From NCBI RefSeq assembly GCF_049546785.1, contig NZ_JBMWAN010000001.1, positions 620,001 to 684,000 of the forward strand: DNA of 64,000 bases, given 5' to 3'. The stretch's first letter is position 1. Each line of letters starts with the position of its first letter. Of the stretch, positions 52,477 to 62,697 are shown piece by piece. The notes under the pieces were generated by a model. It was not told the origin of the DNA and did not search any database. It worked only from the letters and a program-made list of their open reading frames with translations. The translations under genes were made by a program, and so were the position numbers. Source of the DNA: Nitrospira_D sp035465795. Lineage in GTDB: Bacteria; Nitrospirota; Nitrospiria; Nitrospirales; Nitrospiraceae.

Positions 52477-53252
52477 TACCGACCTCCAGGCTGTCCGCCC
52501 CTGCGGGCTCCTAAAATCGCCTCCCCGATAATCATATCCTCAGGCCTCGTCACCTTAATGTTCTCCCCGCTCCCCTCGACCACAACGACAGGATGGCCGG
52601 CCCATTCAAACAGAAAGGCATCGTCCGTCGCATGCACGTTTTCGGCATGCGCCTTCCTGTGCGCGTCCTGCAACCAGGTCCGTCGAAAGGCCTGTGGCGT
52701 CTGCGCCAGCCACAAGGGTTGCCGATCGATCGTCCGACGGATACGATGCCCGGCCCCGACCTCTTTGACCGTATCGCGCATCGGCAGGGCCACGATGGCG
52801 CCGCCCACCTGGCGCGCTGCCGCCACGACGTCCTCCAGCATCTTCACCGTCAGAAAGGGCCGCACCGCGTCGTGCACGACCACGATCTCTGTCTCGTCCG
52901 CCACATGTTCGAGCGCATGGCGGACGGAGTCCTGCCGCTCTTTCCCGCCCGGGACCACTTTGGTGATTTTGGAGAATCCGTACCGGATCGCGAGATCGTT
53001 CACGCAATAGTCGAGGTCGGCTTGAGGAACGGCCAGGATGATCTCGTGGACACAGGCGGCAGACTGAAGGGCACGAAGCGAATGGACGACGATGGGTTCA
53101 CCCCCCAGGGACAGAAACTGCTTGGGAACGGCCCCCCCCATCCGCAGCCCCTTACCGGCTGCAGGCACCACGGCAACCACACGAGGAGTCTGGCGGGGGA
53201 GCGGTTCGAAGCGAGGGGGATGAGCCATGGTCATAAGCAAGACCGCAGGCAT
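52476..53252 (-). CDS. ispD: 2-C-methyl-D-erythritol 4-phosphate cytidylyltransferase
   Basis: 258 residues from ATG 53252; ATG 53228 (MAHPPRF) is an equally plausible start. VVAVVPAAGKGLRMGG near residue 27 binds CTP, followed by PKQFLSLGGEP, VHDAVRPF and TPQAFR. It makes CDP-methylerythritol. A strong stem-loop ends at the base before ATG 53252, so the first start would be masked by RNA structure; this favours the later ATG or structure-dependent control. An eight-C run lies at 53132-53139. Confidence 0.94.
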   Translation of the reverse strand: MPAVLLMTMAHPPRFEPLPRQTPRVVAVVPAAGKGLRMGGAVPKQFLSLGGEPIVVHSLRALQSAACVHEIILAVPQADLDYCVNDLAIRYGFSKITKVVPGGKERQDSVRHALEHVADETEIVVVHDAVRPFLTVKMLEDVVAAARQVGGAIVALPMRDTVKEVGAGHRIRRTIDRQPLWLAQTPQAFRRTWLQDAHRKAHAENVHATDDAFLFEWAGHPVVVVEGSGENIKVTRPEDMIIGEAILGARRGGQPGGR

Positions 53253-53300
53253 TGAAAAGATCTGAGGCGTATTCTTTGCGATACGTTGAAGATCTTTTCA
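53253..53300 (-). terminator. stem-loop between PIN-TRAM gene and ispD
   Basis: TGAAAAGATCT and AGATCTTTTCA form a perfect 11-pair outer stem (53253-53263 with 53290-53300); CGTAT and ATACG form an inner stem around TCTTTGCG. The A-rich and T-rich arm ends resemble a bidirectional terminator with its T-tract inside the stem. It lies in the 114-bp gap and abuts the ispD ATG, so it may instead control ispD translation. Confidence 0.5.
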
Positions 53301-53366
53301 TGCCGAGAACGAAGCAGATGGCCGTGGATCGTCCACCGCAGCCGAATCGCCTCCTCCGTCAGACTC

Positions 53367-54392
53367 CTAGCCACGAGCGACCTGCAACTCCTCTCGCTCG
53401 GTCTCTTCTTTCAACCGGGTAAAGATCATCCGGCCGGCCGTCGTCTGCAACACACTGGTCACGACGACATCGACATTCCGCCCGATGCACCGGCGCGCAT
53501 TGTCCACCACAATCATGGTCCCGTCATCGAGGTACGCGACGCCCTGCCCCGCTTCCTTGCCTTCCTTCAACACAAACACACGGATCGTCTCCCCCGGCAA
53601 CACGACAGGCCGCAAGGCATTGCACAGCTCGTTGATGTTCAGCACGCGCACCCCTTGCAACTCGGCCACTTTGTTCAGATTCAAATCGTTCGTCATGATG
53701 CGGGCGCCCACTTTCTTGGCCAGCACCACCAGCTTCGCATCGACTTCCTTCACGTTGGGGAAGTCCTCGTCCACAATCCGCACGTCCACATCGACCATTT
53801 TTTGAATCTTGTTGAGGACATCGAGGCCGCGGCGGCCGCGCGCACGCTTGAGCGAATCGGATGAATCGGCGATGTGCTGCAATTCGTTCAGAATAAAATG
53901 GGGAACCAGGAAGGCGCCTTCGAGAAACCCGGTCTCGCAGAGGTCCGCCACGCGGCCGTCGATGATCACGCTCGTATCCAACACTTTCAGGCTGGTCGAA
54001 CTCCCGGACAGGTCCGTCGGCCGCTGCTTGGGGCCGGGCAATCCCTCCTGCCCGAACCGCGCTCCCATGACCAACCCCAGATACGGAAACCCCAGCAGAA
54101 ACACCAGCCCGCCGATATGAAACAGGAACGTCTCCACGTCGAAGATTTCCCCGCCGACCCACTCGACCAGTCCCGTCATCAGCAACCCGGCGGCGAGCCC
54201 CGCCGTCCCGCCTACGATGATCCCGAATGAAAACGTCCGTAACGCATATTCGCCGGCGACGATGAGCCCGCCCGTGACAGCGCCGATTGCGAACCCGTAC
54301 AACCAGAACGCTCCGCTGGCATTCTCGGCCCTCAAAAACAGGGTCATTCCCGCCAGCGCACTGAGAAGGATGAATATGGCTCGCGATACCAT
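53367..54392 (-). CDS. PIN-TRAM domain membrane protein (YacL-like)
   Basis: 341 residues from ATG 54392, with AGGAGG seven bases upstream; an ATG six codons earlier spans that site and is rejected. Four membrane helices in the first 120 residues are followed by a PIN nuclease domain (VLDTSVIIDGRVADLCETGF, DAKLVVLAKKVGARIMTND with acidic residues) and a C-terminal TRAM domain (VVLPGETIRVFVLKEGKE). Such proteins precede ispD in many genomes. Probable RNA nuclease at the membrane. Confidence 0.92.
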   Translation of the reverse strand: MVSRAIFILLSALAGMTLFLRAENASGAFWLYGFAIGAVTGGLIVAGEYALRTFSFGIIVGGTAGLAAGLLMTGLVEWVGGEIFDVETFLFHIGGLVFLLGFPYLGLVMGARFGQEGLPGPKQRPTDLSGSSTSLKVLDTSVIIDGRVADLCETGFLEGAFLVPHFILNELQHIADSSDSLKRARGRRGLDVLNKIQKMVDVDVRIVDEDFPNVKEVDAKLVVLAKKVGARIMTNDLNLNKVAELQGVRVLNINELCNALRPVVLPGETIRVFVLKEGKEAGQGVAYLDDGTMIVVDNARRCIGRNVDVVVTSVLQTTAGRMIFTRLKEETEREELQVARG

Positions 54393-54412
54393 ACCGGGCC
54401 CTCCTCTCACAT

Positions 54413-54435
54413 GGATGCCCCTGTGAGGGACATCC
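54413..54435 (-). other. nine-pair stem-loop between htrA and PIN-TRAM gene
   Basis: GGATGCCCC (54413-54421), loop TGTGA, GGGACATCC (54427-54435), nine pairs with one mismatched/wobble position. No T-run follows. It sits in the mRNA leader just before the PIN-TRAM ribosome-binding site or at the htrA 3' end. Confidence 0.35.
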
Positions 54436-54445
54436 TCTTACCGCG

Positions 54446-55981
<1,536 letters not shown>

Positions 55982-56021
55982 GTGTTATGCCGCCTCTTCC
56001 TTGTCTCTGTGGACGGACGTG

Positions 56022-56945
56022 CTATTGAACCTCGCCGGCATAGATGCCCATGATCGTGTGCAGGAACTTGACCGCTTCGGCCTTGGGGCGCTGGAAGGAA
56101 TTCCGTCCGATGATGGAGCCAAATCCTCCGCCATCCCTGATGGCCCGTGCTTCGTCGAACACGTTCTGGTCTTCGCTCTTCGCGCCGCCGGAGAAGATCA
56201 CGATCCGTCGGCCGTCGAAGGAACTCTGCACCACGTGCCTGACCCGCTCCGCCAGGGTCTTGATAGGAATCTGCGTCGAATCATAGACCTTCTTGGCGGC
56301 GGCTTGCTCCAGATGGGCGGTCGGAAGCTTCACCTTGATGATATGGGCGCCCAATTGCGCCGCAATCTGTGCGGCATAGGCCCCGACATCGATCGCCGTC
56401 TCACCTTCTTTGCTGAGAGAGGACCCGCGGGGATAAGACCAGACGACGACCGCCAGACCGGATGCCTTGGCTTCTTCGGTGATGGCTCGCAATTGTTCAT
56501 ACATCGTCTGGCAATGGGCCGAACCAGGATAAATCGTAAATCCCACCGCGACGCAGCCTAACCGCAAGGCGTCCCGGACACTGCTCGTCACCGACGGCAG
56601 CGGATCTTTCTCATCGTGGAGCACATCATGGTTGTTCAATTTCAAAATCAGCGGAATCTGCCCCGCGAAGTGGCTGGCTCCCGCTTCGAGGAATCCCAAC
56701 GGAGCCGCGTAGGCATTGCATCCCGCATCGATGCCCAGTTGAAAGTGATAGTGCGGATTGTAGCCGGCCGGATTGGGGGCAAAGCTGCGGGCCGGGCCAT
56801 GTTCGAATCCCTGGTCGACGGGCAATATCACGAGCTTCCCGGTCCCTGCCAATTTGCCATGTCGCAGCATGCGCGCCAGATTCGCCTTGGTGCCTGCATT
56901 GTCGCTTTCGTACCAGCTCAGAATTTCCTGCACCCGATCTGCCAT
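56022..56945 (-). CDS. fbaB: class I fructose-bisphosphate aldolase (DhnA/FbaB type)
   Basis: 307 residues. The TIM barrel has LVILPVDQGFEHGP, LKLNNHDVLHDE, TIYPGSAHCQTMYEQL, VVWSYPRGSSLSKEGE and HIIKVKLP with the Schiff-base lysine, then FSGGAKSEDQNVF and GSIIGRNSFQRPK. It cleaves or condenses fructose-1,6-bisphosphate without metal. With fbp directly upstream, a gluconeogenic role is likely. GGGAGGAG lies six bases before ATG 56945. Confidence 0.95.
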   Translation of the reverse strand: MADRVQEILSWYESDNAGTKANLARMLRHGKLAGTGKLVILPVDQGFEHGPARSFAPNPAGYNPHYHFQLGIDAGCNAYAAPLGFLEAGASHFAGQIPLILKLNNHDVLHDEKDPLPSVTSSVRDALRLGCVAVGFTIYPGSAHCQTMYEQLRAITEEAKASGLAVVVWSYPRGSSLSKEGETAIDVGAYAAQIAAQLGAHIIKVKLPTAHLEQAAAKKVYDSTQIPIKTLAERVRHVVQSSFDGRRIVIFSGGAKSEDQNVFDEARAIRDGGGFGSIIGRNSFQRPKAEAVKFLHTIMGIYAGEVQ

Positions 56946-56983
56946 GTCGCTCCTCCCGAACAGAATGACGTGAATGACGCCGG

Positions 56984-57988
56984 TTACGACCGGCCTTGAA
57001 TAAACGCTTCGATGGTTTCAACATCCTGCTTGCTGCCGATCATCAACGGAACACGCTGGTGCAGCTTTTTCGGCTCCACCTCAAGGATGCGCATCGTCCC
57101 GGTGGACGCCCGCCCCCCCGCCTGCTCCACAACCATGGCCAGCGGATTGGCTTCATACATGAGCCGGAGTTTTCCCTCCGGCTTATCCGTCTCGCCGGGA
57201 TAAAAGTACACCCCGCCGCCGAGCAGGACGCGATGGACGTCGGCAACCAGACAACCTGAGTAGCGCCCGCTATAGGGCCGTCCTGTAGCCTTATCAGAGA
57301 CCTTCAGATAGTCCACATACTTCTGCATGCCCGGCGCCCATTTGTGGTAGTTGCCCTCATTCGCGGCGTAGACCTTCCCCCGGTCAGGGATCCGGATCTG
57401 TTCATGCGAGAGCAGATATTCTCCAATGCTGGGCTCAAGGGTAAACCCGTGGACGCCGTGCCCTGCCGTATAGACGAGCATCGTGCTGGAACCGAACAGC
57501 AGATAGCCTGCCGCGACCTGTTCCAGCCCTTTTTTCAACATATCGCTCTCGACCGGCTGACGGTCGTTGTTCTCGTACCGGAGGACGGAAAAAATAGCGC
57601 CAAGCGGCATATTGCAATCGGTATTGGACGACCCGTCCAGCGGGTCGAAGAGCAGCATGTATTTCCCCTGCGGCCAGTTCTCCGGCAACGACACCATCCG
57701 TTCCATTTCCTCGGACGCCAGGGCACACACCAGTCCATGCTGTTGAAAGGCGCGCAAGAAGGTGCCGTTGGCAATTTCGTCCAGTTTCTTCACCGTCTCA
57801 CCCTGGACATTCGTCTCGCCTGTCGTCCCAAGGATGTTGATGAGGCCCGCGCGCCGGAGGTCATGGGCAATGACTTTCCCGACCAGACCGATCTGGCTCA
57901 GCAGACCGGAAAACTCTCCGGTCGCACCGGGGTGCTGCGACTGGCTGCGAATGATAAAGCGGCCTAATGTAAGGGGAAATTGTCCCAT
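56984..57988 (-). CDS. fbp: fructose-1,6-bisphosphatase class I
   Basis: 334 residues. GETNVQGETVKKLDEIAN, the metal site in ALASEEMERM and FDPLDGSSNTDCN, and KLRLMYEANPLAMVVEQAGG with the substrate lysine/arginine are all present. It commits carbon to gluconeogenesis or, in autotrophs, to carbon-fixation products. It lies 38 bases upstream of the aldolase gene. Confidence 0.96.
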   Translation of the reverse strand: MGQFPLTLGRFIIRSQSQHPGATGEFSGLLSQIGLVGKVIAHDLRRAGLINILGTTGETNVQGETVKKLDEIANGTFLRAFQQHGLVCALASEEMERMVSLPENWPQGKYMLLFDPLDGSSNTDCNMPLGAIFSVLRYENNDRQPVESDMLKKGLEQVAAGYLLFGSSTMLVYTAGHGVHGFTLEPSIGEYLLSHEQIRIPDRGKVYAANEGNYHKWAPGMQKYVDYLKVSDKATGRPYSGRYSGCLVADVHRVLLGGGVYFYPGETDKPEGKLRLMYEANPLAMVVEQAGGRASTGTMRILEVEPKKLHQRVPLMIGSKQDVETIEAFIQGRS

Positions 57989-58041
57989 AGTGCCGTCAGT
58001 ATAGCGGGTTTACGTGCGCCCGGCAATGAAAGTTCCTCCCC

Positions 58042-59124
58042 TCATTGCAGCTTCGCCACTTCGGGAATTCCCTCGATAAGATCCGCCACAATCGATCCGA
58101 TGACGACTTTCGCCTTCATTCTCAGAGGAATGCGACGGGCATCGGTCGTAAACCACACGCGAATATTGCCCTGGTTCAGAAAAATGCCCTGGAACGGCAT
58201 GATCACGAGCACCTGGGCCGTTTCAAGCCTGCCCCAGGGCCCTTCTAATGTATCGATATCTTCAACCCGTACTTCGATCTGACGGACTTTCTTATCGTGA
58301 TACACATTTAAGCCCAGCGAAGCCCCCTGCTTGAACGGCAGCTGACTGCGCACATAATAGAGACAGGAGATCAGGTCCTGGGTCCCGACAGGGATCGGCA
58401 CCGTTTCGGTGGTCCCCCCTCGCACGGCAGTCACCGTGCCGTCCTTCCGATGAAACGTGTACTCGATATCTTCCTTCTTTTTCCCTTCCCGCCTGCGGAA
58501 GGTCATATGTTCCGGGAGAAGAGCCGTCAGATCCGTCAGCGATTCGACGCGGTTATCGACAGGGAAGAACCTGGTGACCATAGGACTCGACACGGCGGTC
58601 GTCACGAACGTCCCCATCACCCGATCGCCGGCGCTCTCCCCCGCCTTGACCTCCATGACCGCTGTTCCCGCACTGATATTTAAGAATGAAATGTCGTAGG
58701 TCAACCGTTCGCCGACCTGGAAGGGCCGCGCGGCCTGCGCAAGACCATCGGCCCCAAGGCTCAGGACCGGAATACCCAAGATAAGGGGCAGGAGGGCGAT
58801 GGAGAAGAGCGCCGGTATGGAGAAACGGGTTTTGAGGAAATCGAGCGGGACAGAAACTTGACTCTTCAGTGTATCGCAGTATGCATTCTCTCCACTGCCT
58901 CCCCTTTGTAAGGGGAGGAGGAGCGGAGTCGAGTGCCCAGTGGCGGCGGCATAATCGGGAAGACTCGGCCTGCCCACGTAGCCACCCCCAGGCTTCGACC
59001 TCCCCTTGCCCCTCCTTACGAAGGAGGGGGACGATGTAGGCCGACAGGCATCGCTCCAAGCGTGAAAACTAGTTTTCGTACCGGTACAAGACTCGGAGGA
59101 GCCTGAACAGCGAAGCATCCACAC
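58042..59124 (-). CDS. DUF3108 family exported protein (5' end uncertain, carries REP-like DNA)
   Basis: The conserved part is about 270 residues: a signal-like segment (FSIPALFSIALLPLILGIPVLS), then PFQVGERLTYDISFLNISAGTAVMEV, FHRKDGTVTAV, VPVGTQDLISCLYYVRS and VWFTTDARRIPLRMK, typical of DUF3108 periplasmic proteins. The only conventional in-frame start is GTG 59124, beside the manB stop. Between it and the signal segment lie about 85 codons that include two palindromes at 58898-58918 and 59009-59029 and do not look like protein. The true start may be a rare codon such as CTG 58869, or the original start may have been lost. Function unknown, probably envelope. Confidence 0.7.
   Translation of the reverse strand: MWMLRCSGSSESCTGTKTSFHAWSDACRPTSSPSFVRRGKGRSKPGGGYVGRPSLPDYAAATGHSTPLLLPLQRGGSGENAYCDTLKSQVSVPLDFLKTRFSIPALFSIALLPLILGIPVLSLGADGLAQAARPFQVGERLTYDISFLNISAGTAVMEVKAGESAGDRVMGTFVTTAVSSPMVTRFFPVDNRVESLTDLTALLPEHMTFRRREGKKKEDIEYTFHRKDGTVTAVRGGTTETVPIPVGTQDLISCLYYVRSQLPFKQGASLGLNVYHDKKVRQIEVRVEDIDTLEGPWGRLETAQVLVIMPFQGIFLNQGNIRVWFTTDARRIPLRMKAKVVIGSIVADLIEGIPEVAKLQ
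58898..59029. repeat. REP-like palindrome pair (BIME-type)
   Basis: Two perfect nine-pair hairpins with three-base loops: CCTCCCCTT-TGT-AAGGGGAGG (58898-58918) and CCCCTCCTT-ACG-AAGGAGGGG (59009-59029). Flanking sequence is similar between them when one is inverted (a G-rich AAGGGGAGG-type tail), so they look like two REP units in opposite orientation, as in bacterial interspersed mosaic elements. They fall between manB and the conserved start of the DUF3108 gene. Confidence 0.65.
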
Positions 59125-60524
59125 TAGTGTCCCAGAAACCGGCGCGCGTCCGCCAACTCAGCCTCCACGATCGCGCGAATCGCGGTGAGTTTTTCGGGGG
59201 AGAGAGCCTCGAACCGCAAGACCAGCGCCGGTTGAGTATTGGACGCCCGAATCAGGCCCCACCCGTCGTCGAAAATCGCGCGGACTCCGTCGATCGTCAC
59301 CAGCTCCCTGACGCGACGCTGATCGGGCCCCAGCCCCTGTTTGGATGTGACGTATTCCTCGAACCGGCTGCGGACCCGCTTGACGACGTCGAACTTGATC
59401 GTATCGGGAAGATCGACACGAATTTCCGGCGTCACGGTCGTATCTGGCAGATCGGCAACCAGGCCGGACAGTGGAATCGCCCGCTTCGCCAGAATTTCGA
59501 CCAGACGGCAGGAGGCATAGACGGCATCGTCGTACCCGAAATAGCGATCGGCAAAAAACATATGGCCCGACATTTCTCCCGCCAAGACCGCTTTTTCCTC
59601 CTTCATCTTGGCTTTGATCAAGGAATGGCCGGTTTTCCACATCACGGGACGACCGCCATGTCTGGCAATATCGTCGTACAAGCTCTGTGACGCCTTCACC
59701 TCGGAAATGATCGTGCTGCCGGGTTGTGCCGCCAGAATGTCCCGCGAGTAGATCACCATCAGGCGGTCGCCCCACAGAACGTTCCCCTGCTCATCGACCG
59801 TACCGATGCGATCGGCATCACCGTCATAACCGATGCCCACATCCGCCTTGTGATCCTTCACGGCCTGCATGAGGTCGGCCAAATTCTCCAGGACGGTGGG
59901 ATCGGGATGGTGGTTGGGGAACCGGCCGTCCAAATCGCAATACAACCCCGTCACCTTGCAGCCCAACAACTCCAGCGCCTCCTTTGCAACCAAGGCGGCG
60001 GCGCCATTGCCACAATCCATCACCACATGGAGATGGCCGGCCTTCACCCCGGCGAAACTTCGCTTGAGATAGGCCAGATAATCGGGAATGATCGGGTGCT
60101 CCGACCGAGTACCCTGGCCGGACACGAACTCCCCCTTCTCCATGACCCGGCGAAGCTCCTGAATTTCCTCGCCATGAATCGCCTCTTTCCCCACACAAAT
60201 CTTGAACCCGTTGTACTCGGCGGCGTTGTGGCTGCCGGTAATCATGATGCCGCCGTCCACCGGCAGTTGAAACAGCGAGAAGTAGACCAACGGAGAGGGA
60301 CAGATGCCGATGTCGATGACATTCAAGCCGCCGGCCAGCAACCCCTTGACCAGCGCCTGATGCAGTTGGGGCGAACTCAGGCGGCCATCACGCCCCACAC
60401 TCACCGTCTTCACCCCGCGCCCCTGGACATGTGTGCAGTAGGCCCGCCCGACCAGCTCGGCAATGTCTTCGGTCAGTTCCTTCCCGACAATTCCTCGTAA
60501 ATCGTATTCGCGGAATAATCCCAT
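59124..60524 (-). CDS. manB: phosphomannomutase/phosphoglucomutase
   Basis: 466 residues from ATG 60524, preceded by AGAAGGAGAG; upstream in-frame codons lie in a repeat-like spacer. The alpha-D-phosphohexomutase fold shows FREYDLRGIVG, catalytic Ser in ITGSHNAAEYNGFK, the metal loop GIGYDGDADRIGTVD, and GEMSGHMFFADRYFGYDDA. It interconverts hexose 6- and 1-phosphates, feeding GDP-mannose through manC directly upstream, and dTDP- or UDP-sugars. Confidence 0.94.
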   Translation of the reverse strand: MGLFREYDLRGIVGKELTEDIAELVGRAYCTHVQGRGVKTVSVGRDGRLSSPQLHQALVKGLLAGGLNVIDIGICPSPLVYFSLFQLPVDGGIMITGSHNAAEYNGFKICVGKEAIHGEEIQELRRVMEKGEFVSGQGTRSEHPIIPDYLAYLKRSFAGVKAGHLHVVMDCGNGAAALVAKEALELLGCKVTGLYCDLDGRFPNHHPDPTVLENLADLMQAVKDHKADVGIGYDGDADRIGTVDEQGNVLWGDRLMVIYSRDILAAQPGSTIISEVKASQSLYDDIARHGGRPVMWKTGHSLIKAKMKEEKAVLAGEMSGHMFFADRYFGYDDAVYASCRLVEILAKRAIPLSGLVADLPDTTVTPEIRVDLPDTIKFDVVKRVRSRFEEYVTSKQGLGPDQRRVRELVTIDGVRAIFDDGWGLIRASNTQPALVLRFEALSPEKLTAIRAIVEAELADARRFLGH

Positions 60525-60578
60525 CTCTCTCCTTCTAGGCGAGAGGCTCGTGGCGATGGGCGAGAGGTCCATGCCCTT

Positions 60579-60606
60579 GCCTCATGCCTCGCGCCTCGCG
60601 CCCGGC
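60579..60606 (-). repeat. short degenerate heptamer repeat at the manC 3' end
   Basis: On the minus strand four consecutive units read GCCGGGC, GCGAGGC, GCGAGGC, ATGAGGC. The array encodes the last residues of ManC (PGARREA) and its stop, and continues into the spacer before manB. It could be a minor slippage-prone repeat. Confidence 0.4.
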
Positions 60607-62060
60607 AAATCTACGTTCCGCCCGTAATCGTCTTTGAACCGCACGATGTCGTCCTCGCCCAAATACGGGCCATTCTGCACTTCAATAATATGCAACGTCT
60701 CCTGGCCGGGATTTTCCAACCGGTGTTGGGTTTCGACCGGGATCGCCGTACTCTGTCCTACTTGGAGATCGAACACGTCCCCCCCTCTGGTCACCCGCGC
60801 CGTTCCGGCGATGACCACCCAGTGCTCACTGCGCTTGTGATGGAGCTGGAGCGACAACCGCCCGCCGGGATTGACCGTCACCCGTTTCACTTTGAAACCG
60901 GGGCCCTCTTCCAAAATCGTATAGGATCCCCAAGGCCGAAAGACCGTCAGATGCTCCAGATGCTCCGGCGCTTTTTGCCGCTTCAGCACCTCCACGATCT
61001 TCTTCACATCCTGCGCGCGCGACTTGGGACAGACCAAGGTGGCATCGGGCGTATCCACCACCACCATGTCCTGAAGTCCGATGGTAGCGACCACCCGCTG
61101 ATCCGCATAGACAATCGACCGTGCGCTTTCAAGATCGACCACGCGCCCGGTCATGACATTCCCGGACTTATCTTTCTTTGCGACCTCGTCCAGACTCCCC
61201 CAACTGCCCACATCGGACCAACGGAACGTCACAGGGACCACCGCCGCCTTGGAGGACAATTCCATGACCCCGTTATCGATGGACACAGACAGGGCCTGGC
61301 GATAGATGTCATCGATCGTCGTCTGGGAAGCCCCGGCAGCCTTCAGCGCTCCGATACGATCCGCGACTTTGCCCAATTCAGGCTGGTGTCGGCGGATTTC
61401 ATCGAGAATCGTCGCCGCGCGCCAGACGAACATGCCGCTGTTCCAATAATAATTTCCCGCCTTAAGATACTGAGCCGCCTTCGCCGCATTTGGTTTTTCA
61501 ACAAACTGCTGCACGCGGTAGCCCTTCAGCTTCCCCTGTTTCCCAAGAATCGCTCGCCCGTTGGGCTTGATATAGCCATACCCCGTCTCGGGCCTGATCG
61601 GCTTTATCCCGAAGGTGACCAGATAACCCTGCTCTGCAAGCTGCACCGCCAATGACACCGCGGACTGGAAGTCCCGCTGCCCGGTCACCACATGATCCGC
61701 CGGCACCACCAACATGAGCCCTTCCGGATCGCGCCGCAGAACTTCGAGCGCGGCCAGCGCAATGGCCGGCGCCGTATTACGCCCTTCCGGCTCCAGCACA
61801 AATCCCTGGGTGAGGTCGTGCTTCCAATCGGCGAGCTGAACACGAATCAACTCCGCCTGTGCGGCGTTCGTGGAGATCAGAACCTGGGAGGAGGGCGCGC
61901 ACCCGCACACCCGCTGCATCGTTTGCTGAATCAGCGTCCGGTCCCCGCCGATCTTGAGCAACTGCTTCGGAAACAAATGCCGGCTTAGCGGCCAAAAACG
62001 GGTCCCGCTGCCCCCGGCCATAATGACAGGATACAACCCGGTCTTACCTTTGCGTATCAT
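60582..62060 (-). CDS. manC: mannose-1-phosphate guanylyltransferase / mannose-6-phosphate isomerase
   Basis: 492 residues. The N-terminal nucleotidyltransferase has MAGGSGTRFWPLSR and FPKQLL; FVEKPNAAKAAQYL and WNSGMFVW follow. The C-terminal cupin domain holds the type II isomerase signature RPWGSY, with LSLQLHHKRSEHWVV and ETQHRLENPG as metal ligands. It makes GDP-mannose and may isomerise fructose-6-phosphate, supplying EPS and LPS sugars. Start ATG 62060 follows GAGG. Confidence 0.95.
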   Translation of the reverse strand: MIRKGKTGLYPVIMAGGSGTRFWPLSRHLFPKQLLKIGGDRTLIQQTMQRVCGCAPSSQVLISTNAAQAELIRVQLADWKHDLTQGFVLEPEGRNTAPAIALAALEVLRRDPEGLMLVVPADHVVTGQRDFQSAVSLAVQLAEQGYLVTFGIKPIRPETGYGYIKPNGRAILGKQGKLKGYRVQQFVEKPNAAKAAQYLKAGNYYWNSGMFVWRAATILDEIRRHQPELGKVADRIGALKAAGASQTTIDDIYRQALSVSIDNGVMELSSKAAVVPVTFRWSDVGSWGSLDEVAKKDKSGNVMTGRVVDLESARSIVYADQRVVATIGLQDMVVVDTPDATLVCPKSRAQDVKKIVEVLKRQKAPEHLEHLTVFRPWGSYTILEEGPGFKVKRVTVNPGGRLSLQLHHKRSEHWVVIAGTARVTRGGDVFDLQVGQSTAIPVETQHRLENPGQETLHIIEVQNGPYLGEDDIVRFKDDYGRNVDLPGARREA

Positions 62061-62066
62061 GCAACC

Positions 62067-62624
62067 TCACCGTTTCGATCCGGAAGCGGACTCGGGAAGG
62101 GTGCGGGCTTGGAGCAGCAACTCCACAATTTCCCGAACGGCCCCCTCTCCGCCTTTTTTCCGGCACACGTAATCGACCGCAGCACACACCACCGGCATGC
62201 CATCGGCCGGCGCCGCGGAAAACCCGACGGCGCGCAACGATTCCAGATCGTTCACGTCGTCGCCGATATAGGCAACTTCCCCGAGAGACAGACCATGCCG
62301 GCCGGCCATCTCACGAATCAGGGTCAGCTTGTCCATGACCCCCTGGTGCACCTCAGAAATCGCCAGCTTCTCGGCCCGCCGTGCGACGATCTTCGTCCGC
62401 TCCTGCGTCACAATCGCCGTGATGAACCCGGCCTTTTGCAGAAGTTTGATTCCCATCCCATCGCGGGTGTTGAACTTCTTCCACTCGTCTCCCGACTCCG
62501 CATAGTACATCCCGGCATCGGTGAGCACCCCATCCACATCGGTGGCAAAGAGCCGGATAGCCCGTAAACGGCCCTGTAAAGACCTGCTACGAACCGGTAC
62601 CACTTTTGCTTTTCGCTTTACCAT
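62067..62624 (-). CDS. kdsC: 3-deoxy-D-manno-octulosonate-8-phosphate phosphatase
   Basis: 185 residues, HAD superfamily C0 type. Motif I FATDVDGVLTDAGMYY with the nucleophile Asp, FNTRDGMGIKLLQKAGF, and motif IV VAYIGDDVNDLESL are characteristic. It removes phosphate from Kdo-8-phosphate for lipopolysaccharide core synthesis, so the cell has Kdo-type LPS. It ends six bases before manC, suggesting a shared transcript. Confidence 0.92.
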   Translation of the reverse strand: MVKRKAKVVPVRSRSLQGRLRAIRLFATDVDGVLTDAGMYYAESGDEWKKFNTRDGMGIKLLQKAGFITAIVTQERTKIVARRAEKLAISEVHQGVMDKLTLIREMAGRHGLSLGEVAYIGDDVNDLESLRAVGFSAAPADGMPVVCAAVDYVCRKKGGEGAVREIVELLLQARTLPESASGSKR

Positions 62625-62697
62625 CTCACCCTCATCATGAACCTGGCGCTAGGGAAGAACCCCTATCAGGAGCCCATCTTACCGATCTGCGCAGACT

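Noticed and set aside
51283..53010. Long plus-strand open frame (575 codons) across cysE, ispF and ispD
   Set aside because: It is antisense to three clearly recognised genes and its translation shows no family features; GC-rich codon bias creates such frames.
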